The position numbers and the translations under genes are program-made. Shown here one piece after another: positions 16,546 through 25,379 of a DNA stretch of 52,499 bases. Numbering within the stretch: the stretch's first letter is position 1; each line of letters opens with the position of its first letter. The stretch comes from Bacteroidales bacterium (lineage in GTDB: Bacteria > Bacteroidota > Bacteroidia > Bacteroidales > JAADGE01). The notes below the pieces were generated by a model. It ran no database searches and was not told the DNA's origin. It saw only the letters and a list, made by a program, of their open reading frames with translations. The stretch is from contig JAKISF010000026.1 of assembly GCA_021648725.1 (NCBI GenBank), positions 1 through 52,499 on the forward strand, read 5' to 3'.

Positions 16546-19500
16546 TTAAAGTCTTACACCTATTATAACAATATCATCAATTTGAGGTTCGTTTCCTTTC
16601 CAGTCTTCCATTGTTTTTTCTAATATTTTAAGTTGTCCTTTCATAGGTTTGAGATTAATTTCTTCCAATAATCTTTTTAATCGTCCCTTCATAAATTTTT
16701 TATTTTTCGGTCCGCCGAATTGATCGGGATATCCGTCGGAAAACATATAAATTGAGTCTCCTTTCTGAATTTTAAAAGATTGAACAGAAAACGGTTCCAT
16801 AATATCGTATAATGCAACCGGCATCCTGTCTGCTTTAATTTCTGATATTTTGCCGTTTTGCAAATAAAATAATGAATTATATGCACCTGAAAATTCTATA
16901 ATATTTTTCTTAGTATCAATTACGCATAAAGACATATCCATTCCGTCTTTTGATTCTGTTTCAAAGCCTTTAGGATGAAGGGCGTTTATAACGTTGTTTC
17001 TGAGGCGGTTTAATATTTCTCCCGGGTTTGTTATGCCTTTCTCATTTACAATTTTATTTAAGAAGCTGATTCCCAGCATACTCATAAAAGCACCGGGAAC
17101 ACCGTGTCCTGTGCAATCAACTGTCGTAATTATTATTTTTGAACCTTTTTTTCCTACCCAGTAAAAATCTCCGCTTACTATATCTCTGGGTTTAAATAAA
17201 ATAAAATGCTCAGGAATATTTTCGGAAATATATTCATTTGTCGGCAAAGCAGCCGTTTGAATTTTTTTTGCATATAATATGCTGTCGGTTATTTCTTGTT
17301 TTTGTTCTGAAATAAAATCTTTTTGAATTGATAATTCATCTCTTTGAGACCTTATTTCTTCGTTTTGTTGTCTTATTTCAAGAGTTCTTCTTTTAACTTC
17401 TGTTTCAAGCTCTTCATTTCGTTTTTTTATTGTTCTCATTCTTATTTTAAAGAATAAAATTATAGAGGAGATTAAAAGTGCAGTTAATAATATTTTAAAC
17501 CATAATGTTTGCCAAAAAGCGGGTTTAATTATTATTGTCAGGCTTGCTCCTTTTTCATTCCAAACATCATCGTTATTTGACCCTATTACTTTAAAGGTAT
17601 AATTGCCCGGTTTTATGTTTGTGTATTTTGCAAATCGTCTGAACCCTGCATCATTCCAGTCATCGTCATCACCTATAAGTATATATTTGTATTTGTTTTT
17701 TTGCGGGAATACAAAATCAAGTGCAACGAAATCGAAAGAAATATCGTTTTGATAATGTTTTAGTACAATTTGCTTTTTTAAACTTATTATTGTATCTGTT
17801 TTAATGTATTGGTTCGAGATTTGAAATCCGGTAATTACGATAGGGGGTTTGTGCGGATTATCTTTTATTTCTTTGGGATAAAAAGCATTAAATCCGTCAA
17901 TTCCTCCGAAAAGAATCTCTCCGTCTTTTTTTTTATAAAATGAACCTGCTAAAAATTCATTGCTTTGAAGACCGTCACCCATATCAAAGTTCTTTATTTC
18001 TCCTGTTTTTTTATGCATTCTGCTTATACCGTTGTTTGTGCTCATCCAAAGGAACTCACCGTCTTCAACAATTCCGAGAATTACATTGTTAGGCAGTTCG
18101 CAATTTTCTCTTGTAAATGTTTTAAATGTTTCTTTTACAGGATTAAATTTATTTAGCCCGCCTTTTGTTCCTATCCATAAAGTACCCTCGTTGTCCTCAC
18201 AAATTGAATAAATTCTGTTATTGCTTATTGAATTAGGATTGTTTTCATCGTTAATATAAACTGTAAAAGTTTCATTTTCGGGGTTAAATTTGTTTAAACC
18301 TAAAAATGTACCTATCCAAATGTTTCCTTTTTTGTCTTGAAGAATTGAGGTTACTAAGTTACTGCTTATTGATTTGTTACTGTCTTCGGAATGCATATAA
18401 TGTTTAAATGTTCCTTTGTCGGGATTAAAAAGATTTAAACCGCCTCCGAATGTTCCTGCCCAAAGTTGATTGTTATTGTCTTCAAAGATTTTCCAAACTC
18501 TGTTGCTTGATATTGAGTTTGTATCTTTTGATTCTTTATAACAAGTAAAAGTACCTGTTTTTTTATTGAAAAGATTTAGCCCGCCTCCGTCAGTAGCAAC
18601 CCAAAAGCGATTTTTGTTGTCTTCAAGCATTGATCTTATATGATTGTTGCTTATTGAGTTATTTTGTTTAGGGTTATGTTTGTAATGAGAGAATTTATTA
18701 TTTTTTTTATTCCATTTGTTGAGCCCTCCTTCAACAGTGCCGACCCATATATTTTCATTTTTGTCAACGTAAAAACTTCTTACTTGTGATGCACTGAGGC
18801 TGTTTTCATTGTACGGGTTGTGTCTGAATACATCTATATCTTCAGCAGCTCTGTTCCACTTGTTAACACCTCCTAAAGAAGTACCTACCCATAAAATATT
18901 TGCATTATCTTTATATATAGAAATAATGCTGTTTGTAGATAAGCTGTGTTTGTTAACAGGTTCATGTTTATAAATAAAATAATTATGCGTTTTTTTATTA
19001 AAACTTATCAAACCTCTTGTTTTTGTCCCTAACCAAAATATATCATTTTCATCATTAATAAAAGTTGTAATATTTGCTTTTATTTTTACATCTTTTTTTG
19101 AGTATAGGTTTATCTTATGTTCTGTAAGTTTGTCATTATTTGTGTTATAGCTGAAAAGCCCTATTGAAGTTGCTATCCATATAATACCGTTTTCGAAACA
19201 GATGTCATTTATTCTCACATTAGAAATTTCAGGGTGTTTTAATGTTTTTATTTTATTGTTTTTTGTGTTAAGAAAACTAACCCCTTTTTGTGTTCCTATC
19301 CATAAATTATCCGAGGAGTCAAATTCTAAACACAAAACTGTGTCCGACGGAATAGAACTATTATTTTTTGAATGAGAGAAATATGTAAAATTATTAATGT
19401 TTTGATTAAACTTATTTAAGCCTTTGTTTGTAGCAATCCATAAAATCTCATTATCCCCTGTAATATCATTAATACTGTTGTTGCTTATTGAATTCTCTTT

Positions 19501-19878
19501 GTATTGTGAAGATTTAAAAGTTTCAAAGTTATCTTTCAATCTGTTGTATTTAGATATCCCGTTAGATTTTGTACCTATCCATAATGTAGGGTTTGCTGTA
19601 TCTTTTGTTTCAAATAAAGTTGTTACAATATTGTCGGGAATTGTATTTTTTTTTGTTTTACTGTTCCAATATACTTTGAAATTATAACCGTCAAACTTAT
19701 TTAAACCATCTAAAGTTGCAAACCACATAAAGCCTTGGCTGTCTTGAATAATACTTAAAACTGAACTTTGAGACATTCCGTTTTCAACTGAAAGTTTTTC
19801 AAACTTAATAATAGGCTTTTGAGTATAAGAAATGAAAGCAGGCAGCAGAAGTATTATTAAAATAATAGTTTTTTTCAT
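16546..19878 (-). CDS. Second propeller-Y_Y_Y-SpoIIE phosphatase sensor
   Basis: 1110 residues with the same order as its neighbour. A signal peptide (to about residue 19) precedes roughly 14 propeller repeats. Their phrasing is of the NSISSNRVWKIFEDNNNQLW type, alternating with GGGLNLFNPDKGTFKHY. A Y_Y_Y domain (ending IKPGNYTFKVIGSNND), a membrane helix (WFKILLTALLISSIILFF), a long coiled coil (EVKRRTLEIRQQNEEI) and a SpoIIE phosphatase follow. The phosphatase shows TTVDCTGHGVPGAFMSM, DGMDMSLCVI and YMFSDGYPDQF. The longer repeats differ from the neighbour's, suggesting a different ligand with similar output. A promoter candidate lies at 19903-19933. The GHG and SDG motifs indicate an active phosphatase; the target is unknown. 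Confidence 0.88.
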   Translation of the reverse strand: MKKTIILIILLLPAFISYTQKPIIKFEKLSVENGMSQSSVLSIIQDSQGFMWFATLDGLNKFDGYNFKVYWNSKTKKNTIPDNIVTTLFETKDTANPTLWIGTKSNGISKYNRLKDNFETFKSSQYKENSISNNSINDITGDNEILWIATNKGLNKFNQNINNFTYFSHSKNNSSIPSDTVLCLEFDSSDNLWIGTQKGVSFLNTKNNKIKTLKHPEISNVRINDICFENGIIWIATSIGLFSYNTNNDKLTEHKINLYSKKDVKIKANITTFINDENDIFWLGTKTRGLISFNKKTHNYFIYKHEPVNKHSLSTNSIISIYKDNANILWVGTSLGGVNKWNRAAEDIDVFRHNPYNENSLSASQVRSFYVDKNENIWVGTVEGGLNKWNKKNNKFSHYKHNPKQNNSISNNHIRSMLEDNKNRFWVATDGGGLNLFNKKTGTFTCYKESKDTNSISSNRVWKIFEDNNNQLWAGTFGGGLNLFNPDKGTFKHYMHSEDSNKSISSNLVTSILQDKKGNIWIGTFLGLNKFNPENETFTVYINDENNPNSISNNRIYSICEDNEGTLWIGTKGGLNKFNPVKETFKTFTRENCELPNNVILGIVEDGEFLWMSTNNGISRMHKKTGEIKNFDMGDGLQSNEFLAGSFYKKKDGEILFGGIDGFNAFYPKEIKDNPHKPPIVITGFQISNQYIKTDTIISLKKQIVLKHYQNDISFDFVALDFVFPQKNKYKYILIGDDDDWNDAGFRRFAKYTNIKPGNYTFKVIGSNNDDVWNEKGASLTIIIKPAFWQTLWFKILLTALLISSIILFFKIRMRTIKKRNEELETEVKRRTLEIRQQNEEIRSQRDELSIQKDFISEQKQEITDSILYAKKIQTAALPTNEYISENIPEHFILFKPRDIVSGDFYWVGKKGSKIIITTVDCTGHGVPGAFMSMLGISFLNKIVNEKGITNPGEILNRLRNNVINALHPKGFETESKDGMDMSLCVIDTKKNIIEFSGAYNSLFYLQNGKISEIKADRMPVALYDIMEPFSVQSFKIQKGDSIYMFSDGYPDQFGGPKNKKFMKGRLKRLLEEINLKPMKGQLKILEKTMEDWKGNEPQIDDIVIIGVRL

Positions 19879-19902
19879 ATACCGAATTTATACAGAATTA
19901 AA

Positions 19903-19933
19903 CAAATATATAAAACAACAATACAAAAAACAA
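19903..19933 (-). promoter_or_regulatory. Putative promoter of the second sensor gene
   Basis: Read on the minus strand: TTG at 19933-19931, a 20-bp spacer, and TATATTTG at 19910-19903, close to TTTG-N19-TAnnTTTG. The ATG is 25 bp further on at 19878. This promoter could also serve yqeY and the first sensor. Confidence 0.5.
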
Positions 19934-19980
19934 GTTATTTTTTGTTTGCATATATAACTTCCAAAAAGTATTCATTAACA

Positions 19981-20011
19981 AAGAATCCCAATCGCAATGA
20001 TTGGGATTCTT
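19981..20011. terminator. Hairpin after the GEVED/FnIII gene
   Basis: AAGAATCCCAATC (19981-19993) and GATTGGGATTCTT (19999-20011) form a perfect 13-bp stem with a 5-base loop, 21 bp beyond the stop of the minus-strand gene. The following T-run on that strand is poor, so termination may be partial. Confidence 0.65.
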
Positions 20012-20032
20012 ACTTGATATATTCAAATAAAT

Positions 20033-23000
20033 TTATTGTTTAATAAATCGCCCGGTAACTAATTTGTTGTTTTGGATTAATCTTAAATTATAAATACCGT
20101 TCGGTAAATCAGAAATATTTATTTGATTATTATATTCAGAAATTTGAACTTCTTTAATCAAAGAACCTGTAATTGAATAAATTTGAACAATTGAATTCTC
20201 ATTCATGTTTTTCAAATATACAGTAATTATATTTTGGGCAGGGTTCGGATAAATGTATAAATTATTTTTTTCCGTGGTATAAGATTTTGCTCCTATTACA
20301 ATTGTATAATCTTCTACTTCTCCATAATCAAAGTTTCCGCAAGGTAAAGGGATTGTATTATATTGCATAGAAACTCTCATGCGTGTTGAACCTATAGTTG
20401 CTGATGCCGGAATTGTGAATGATCCGTTAACACTTGTCGCAGTTGTTTTAGCATTTGTAAATACCTGCTCTCCTGCATCATCAAAGTCCCCGTCTTGGTT
20501 ATAGTCAATCCAAACAGAATATCCTTCAGAATAAACAGTAGCTGACCACGTAGGATATATTGTTATGCTGTAAATACTATTTCTTGTCATATTTGTTGAC
20601 ATTGCGGTAAAGTCTGCATAACCGGCATTTACTCCTGAGTTATTATCAATACTTCCGCAAACCACTCTTTGAATCCATTCGTCCGAAACATTGTTTCCTT
20701 TTGAAGTACAATAAGTAACAGTTGCCGGAGAAGTTGTAATGTTTATTGTATTACTTTGCCCGGAAACATTACCTGCAGCATCTTCTGCTGTTACATAAAA
20801 ACTGTAAGAAGTTCCTGCCGTTAAACCGGTTACTTGAGCTGATGTTCCTGTTACTGTTCCTAAAAGAGCTCCATCTTTGTAAACATTATAGTTACTTACA
20901 CCTACATTATCAGTAGAAGCACTCCAAGATAAATCAACAGTTGTTTGTGTTATATTTGAAGCTGCTAAACTTGTCGGAGCGGTAGGAGCTTGTGTATCGG
21001 CACCCGACGAGATAATATTTACCGTATAATCTTCAACTTCACCGTAAGAGAATGCCTCACAGGCTGTCGGTATTGCATTATATTTCATAGAAACTCTCAT
21101 TCTTGTGTTTCCTGTAATAGTTCCTGACGGAACAGTAAATGAACCGCTAACAGGTGTATTCTTTGTAGCTGCCAAAGAGAAAACTTGTTCTCCTGCATCT
21201 GCAAAATCGCCGTCTTGGTTATAATCAATCCAAACAGAATATCCTTCCGAGTAAACTGTTCCTGCCCATCCGGGAGTAATTGTTATACTTTGACTTACCC
21301 CGATATTGATATTAGTTGACATAGATGTAAAATCAGCATAACCTCCGTTTGCTCCGGAATTATTATTAATACTTCCGCAAACAACTTTTTGTATCCACTC
21401 ATCTGCAACGCTGTTTCCTTTTGAAGCACAATATGTTGCACCTGCTGTTGTTGTAGGGTTAACTGTATTGCTTGCAGCTGATATATTTCCTGCTGCATCA
21501 TAAGCTTTTATATAAAAACTATAAGAAGTCGAAGGGCTTAATCCTGAAACTGTATAGCTTAAATTCGCAGTTGATGCAATATTTGTACCTCCTTGATAAA
21601 TATAATAACCTGCAACCCCTACATCATCTGTTGATGCTGTCCAGTTTAAATTTAATGAAGTTGATGTTATATTTGAAGTTGTTAAACTTGCAGGAGCTGT
21701 CGGAGCTTGAGTATCGGGAACACTTAAAGTCGTAATGTTAACTGTGTTGCTTGCAGTTGAAACATTCCCTGCCGCATCTTTTGCTTTTACATAAAATGAA
21801 TATGATGTTGATGCCGTAAGGCTGTTGACTGTATAAGATGTACCGGTTGTGTTAATGAGAAAAACACCGTCTTTATAAATATCATATCCGGTAACACCTA
21901 CATTATCAGTTGCTGCTGTCCATGATAACAGAACACTTGTTTGTGTAATATTAGAACTTGTTAAATTCGCAGGAGCAGTCGGTGCTTGCAAATCACCCCC
22001 GTCTTGAATGTTAACCGTATAATCTTCAACTTCTCCGTAAGAGAATGCTTCACATGAGGTCGGGATTCCGTTATATTTCATAGAGATTCTCATTCTTGTT
22101 TCTCCGTTTATTGCAGAAGCAGAAACTGTAAATGAACCATTTATGGGAGTGTCTTTTGTAGCAGCTAATGAGAAAACTTGTTCTCCTGCATCTGCAAAAT
22201 CGCCGTCTTGGTTATAGTCGATCCAAACTGAATAACCTTCGGAATAAACAGTACCTGACCATGCAGGAGTAATTGTAATACTTGCACTATTTCCTTTATA
22301 TAAAGGTGTAGAAAGATAAGTAAAATCACCATATCCTGCATTTGCTCCTGAGTTATTATCAATATCACCGCATATTACTCTGTCAATCCATTCATCGGCA
22401 ACACTATTTCCTTTTGAAGTACAATAAGAGATGCCTCCTGATTGAGTTGTAACACTAACTGTATTGCTTTGTGATGATGTATTTCCTGCTGCATCTGTTG
22501 CAATAACATAAAATTGATAAGTGGTAGCAGCTGATAATCCGTTAACAGTATAAGAAGTTCCTGTAACTGAAGTTAATAAGGTTCCGTCTTTATATATTTT
22601 ATATCCGGTAACACCTACATTATCAGTAGATGCAGTCCAAGATAAATCGACACTGATTTGAGTTACATTTGCAAATGCTAAACTTGAAGGAGCCGTAGGT
22701 GCTTGCGTATCTGCCTCTACTGCTGTAGTAACAGATATTGTATTGCTTGCATTTGATTTATTTCCGGCAGCATCATAAGCTTTTACATAAAAACTGTACT
22801 GAGTTTCGGGTGTAAGACCTGTTACACTTGCAGATGTTCCGGTAACTGTTCCTAAACTTGTTCCGTCTTTGAAAACTTCATATCCTGTTACAGCTACATT
22901 GTCTGTTGATGCAGTCCATGAAATAGTAAGGCTGTTAGATGTAACACTTGATGAGCTTAAGTTTGAAGGAGCCGTAGGTGCTTGTGTGTCTCCTGCATTT

Positions 23001-25363
23001 ATTATGTTAACTGTGTAATCTTCAACTTCACCGTATGAGAATGCTTCGCACTGTGTAGGAATAGCATTATATTTCATTGAAACTCTCATTCTTGTATTTC
23101 CTAATATTGTTCCGGAGGGTATAGTAATTGTTCCGGAAACAGAAGTTGATTGAGATGCGGCATTTGAGAAAACTAATTCATTTGTATCGTTAAAATCACC
23201 ATCTTGGTTTATATCAATCCAAACAGCGTAGCCTTCAGAATATGTTTGACCTCCCCAAGCAGGGTATATTGTAATTGTTTCCGGGGTTCCTTCTGCAATA
23301 TCAAAAGACATAGAAGTAAAGTCGGCATAACCTCCGTTTGCTCCGGATGTATTATCAATTGTTCCTATTGTTACTCTGTTTATCCATTCATCAGCAACTG
23401 AATTGCCTGCTGAAGCACAATAAGAAACTCCTGTTGTTGTTGCATTGCCCGACAGTTCAGTTGTGTTGTAGCAATTATCTGCGGTATTATACTCATATAC
23501 AGCAAAATAATAAGTTGTGCCTTGAGTTAGACCACTAATACTTACTGAACTTCCCGTACCTCTGTATAAAACATAATTTCCTGTTCCTATTTGACTCCCT
23601 GAGCCGAAAACAGAATTTGAAGTATATGATGTTCCTGAAACCGGATCAGCATTTACAACAGATGCTTCATGAGCAACTAACATAACGCTGTTTCCGCTTC
23701 CTCGTGTCCATGAAATTGTCATAGTATTATCTCCGATTGAATTTGCAGAAAAATTGCTTGCTTGTGAGGAAGGAGGGGTACACGATGCTTCATCAATCGT
23801 AAAAGCAGCAATTTGTGTTCCGTGTGTTGAACTTCCCATATATTCTGATGTGTACCAAAATGTTTTTCCGTCTGATGGATCTACTGAAATATTTGAATAG
23901 TCTCCCCAACGTTCTGCGGCTGTTTGAGAATATTGTCCTGTTTTTATTACTGTTTCAGCAACATCCATTACTCCTGAGGGTGCATTTGATGTTTGTCCGC
24001 AATATCTTATTCCCGGGTAAGTTGAAGTTCCGTTTGATACAGCATAACCCATTCCGATTTGACCTAAATCATTCATTGCTATACTTGCATTCCACCGACT
24101 TATGTTATCAGGATTATAAGTTCCTTGTTGTGCAATAGACCAGCCAGATCCTGTATTTTCTAATTCGTACCATCTGATTGCAGACTCTGTAGAAGTTTCG
24201 GCAATTGTGTGTGTACAAACTATTTTTTGAGTTCCTGAAAAGTTTCGATATTGTGCTCTGTACATTAATACCGTTGAAATTGCATCAAGTTTTTGAGTTG
24301 TTCCCGGTTGAGGAATATTTTTCCAATCACTTGTAAAATTACCGCTGAATGAGTTTACATTTATTGTTTGTGTACGTACAAAAGTAGAATTTGAAGGAGT
24401 AATCCAGTCAGCATTTAATTCATAGATATATAGTGCATCGGAAGGATTGTTTTGTCCGTTATCTGCAATTGTAATAAATTGTCCGGGTGTTCCTGCAGGA
24501 GCCCACAGTCCGTCATTGTCGAGGGGCTGAATACAGTGAAACCCGTCAAAAGTACTCGGTCTGTTCGGGTTATCAAATGCTATCATTTGAGGGTTCGGAT
24601 CACCGGCAATCATTTTGCTTCTTTCAAAAACATAAACATCGTTTCCGTTACTTGTATTTGTTGACATATAATAACCGTCTTGCCAAATACCGAATTTCAT
24701 ATAGTCAGGTGTGTCGTCAACATCAAAAGACCAAGAGTACCATGTGCCTGTAGGATCGTTTGTGGTTGAAACAGCAATTAACATATAATCGTTTGCTCCT
24801 CCGAGAGAAAATTCAGAGTAGAACCATCTGTCTGCTTGTTCGTCCCAAAGAACAATCGGGTCTCCGTCGTTATAGCCGGCACCCGGAAGAGTTGAGTTGA
24901 AAATAGAGTTTAATGCAGACGGTCCGGCTACTTTAACACCGTCAGATTTGTTATAAATTGCATAAGTTAAGTTTACGACTTGAAAATAGTGGTTAGGCCC
25001 GGCTGTTCCGTTACAATCCGGAGGGTATGAACTGCTGTTTTGACCGACATAATTTTTAAGCAGCCCTTTTGAATTTTTAATCCGGCCTTGTTCTTTCTGA
25101 ACATTCGGGTCAACAGGCATACTTTTAAAATCCGGAGGAGTAATACTCGGGTCAATTATCCTGTCTCGATGTTTGTTCATATAAAATTCTTCGTATTGTT
25201 TTTCAAAACCGGTAATAACAGGGTTGTCTTTTAATGGTTTTGTAATTTCAAATCCAACGGGTTTTTTTATTACAGTCGGATAAACTTTATTTTGTGCAAA
25301 TATTTGATTGTGTGTAATAAATGCAAAAATTAAAATCAGAATTAGTAAACTTCTTTGTTTCAT
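20033..25363 (-). CDS. Giant T9SS-secreted protein with GEVED and fibronectin-III modules
   Basis: 1776 residues. A signal peptide (to about 23) precedes a roughly 500-residue N-terminal domain, propeller-like by pattern, with motifs such as GPNHYFQVVN, GDPIVLWDEQADRWFYSEF and WQDGYYMSTN. Then come six fibronectin-III-like domains (five starting with an APTAP motif) interleaved with four GEVED modules centred near residues 710, 1045, 1375 and 1620. Each GEVED module carries a DxNQDGDF loop resembling a calcium site. The last ~80 residues form a type A T9SS sorting domain (LYIYPNPAQN, ending YNLRLIQNNKLVTGRFIK). The protein is expected to be exported across the outer membrane and anchored or released. 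Last gene of a three-gene unit, 16 bp after the previous stop. An adhesive or surface-layer role is inferred. Confidence 0.88.
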   Translation of the reverse strand: MKQRSLLILILIFAFITHNQIFAQNKVYPTVIKKPVGFEITKPLKDNPVITGFEKQYEEFYMNKHRDRIIDPSITPPDFKSMPVDPNVQKEQGRIKNSKGLLKNYVGQNSSSYPPDCNGTAGPNHYFQVVNLTYAIYNKSDGVKVAGPSALNSIFNSTLPGAGYNDGDPIVLWDEQADRWFYSEFSLGGANDYMLIAVSTTNDPTGTWYSWSFDVDDTPDYMKFGIWQDGYYMSTNTSNGNDVYVFERSKMIAGDPNPQMIAFDNPNRPSTFDGFHCIQPLDNDGLWAPAGTPGQFITIADNGQNNPSDALYIYELNADWITPSNSTFVRTQTINVNSFSGNFTSDWKNIPQPGTTQKLDAISTVLMYRAQYRNFSGTQKIVCTHTIAETSTESAIRWYELENTGSGWSIAQQGTYNPDNISRWNASIAMNDLGQIGMGYAVSNGTSTYPGIRYCGQTSNAPSGVMDVAETVIKTGQYSQTAAERWGDYSNISVDPSDGKTFWYTSEYMGSSTHGTQIAAFTIDEASCTPPSSQASNFSANSIGDNTMTISWTRGSGNSVMLVAHEASVVNADPVSGTSYTSNSVFGSGSQIGTGNYVLYRGTGSSVSISGLTQGTTYYFAVYEYNTADNCYNTTELSGNATTTGVSYCASAGNSVADEWINRVTIGTIDNTSGANGGYADFTSMSFDIAEGTPETITIYPAWGGQTYSEGYAVWIDINQDGDFNDTNELVFSNAASQSTSVSGTITIPSGTILGNTRMRVSMKYNAIPTQCEAFSYGEVEDYTVNIINAGDTQAPTAPSNLSSSSVTSNSLTISWTASTDNVAVTGYEVFKDGTSLGTVTGTSASVTGLTPETQYSFYVKAYDAAGNKSNASNTISVTTAVEADTQAPTAPSSLAFANVTQISVDLSWTASTDNVGVTGYKIYKDGTLLTSVTGTSYTVNGLSAATTYQFYVIATDAAGNTSSQSNTVSVTTQSGGISYCTSKGNSVADEWIDRVICGDIDNNSGANAGYGDFTYLSTPLYKGNSASITITPAWSGTVYSEGYSVWIDYNQDGDFADAGEQVFSLAATKDTPINGSFTVSASAINGETRMRISMKYNGIPTSCEAFSYGEVEDYTVNIQDGGDLQAPTAPANLTSSNITQTSVLLSWTAATDNVGVTGYDIYKDGVFLINTTGTSYTVNSLTASTSYSFYVKAKDAAGNVSTASNTVNITTLSVPDTQAPTAPASLTTSNITSTSLNLNWTASTDDVGVAGYYIYQGGTNIASTANLSYTVSGLSPSTSYSFYIKAYDAAGNISAASNTVNPTTTAGATYCASKGNSVADEWIQKVVCGSINNNSGANGGYADFTSMSTNINIGVSQSITITPGWAGTVYSEGYSVWIDYNQDGDFADAGEQVFSLAATKNTPVSGSFTVPSGTITGNTRMRVSMKYNAIPTACEAFSYGEVEDYTVNIISSGADTQAPTAPTSLAASNITQTTVDLSWSASTDNVGVSNYNVYKDGALLGTVTGTSAQVTGLTAGTSYSFYVTAEDAAGNVSGQSNTINITTSPATVTYCTSKGNNVSDEWIQRVVCGSIDNNSGVNAGYADFTAMSTNMTRNSIYSITIYPTWSATVYSEGYSVWIDYNQDGDFDDAGEQVFTNAKTTATSVNGSFTIPASATIGSTRMRVSMQYNTIPLPCGNFDYGEVEDYTIVIGAKSYTTEKNNLYIYPNPAQNIITVYLKNMNENSIVQIYSITGSLIKEVQISEYNNQINISDLPNGIYNLRLIQNNKLVTGRFIKQ
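20299..23424 (-). repeat. Four in-gene repeats encoding GEVED modules
   Basis: Approximate copies at 20299-20712, 21016-21432, 22011-22428 and 23005-23424. The first three encoded copies (the higher coordinates) end in CEAFSYGEVEDYTVNI at the protein level and recur about every 995 bp together with linked FnIII units. The C-terminal copy is more diverged (CGNFDYGEVEDYTIVI). High DNA similarity between copies would allow recombination to change module number. Confidence 0.8.
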
Positions 25364-25379
25364 AGGAATATTATTTAAT

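Noticed and set aside
16174-16623. 149-codon plus-strand frame over yqeY
   Set aside because: It is Leu/Phe-rich, as expected for antisense of an AT-rich Lys/Glu-rich gene, and YqeY is well supported on the other strand.
20299-23424. CRISPR-like array from regularly spaced repeats
   Set aside because: Units are about 400 bp of coding sequence about 1 kb apart and in frame; they are protein modules. No short direct repeats with unique spacers were seen anywhere in the window.
23204-24753. Several plus-strand frames of 65-107 codons opposite the GEVED/FnIII gene
   Set aside because: They fall in repeats of the sense gene and share no known family; repeated shadows are expected here.
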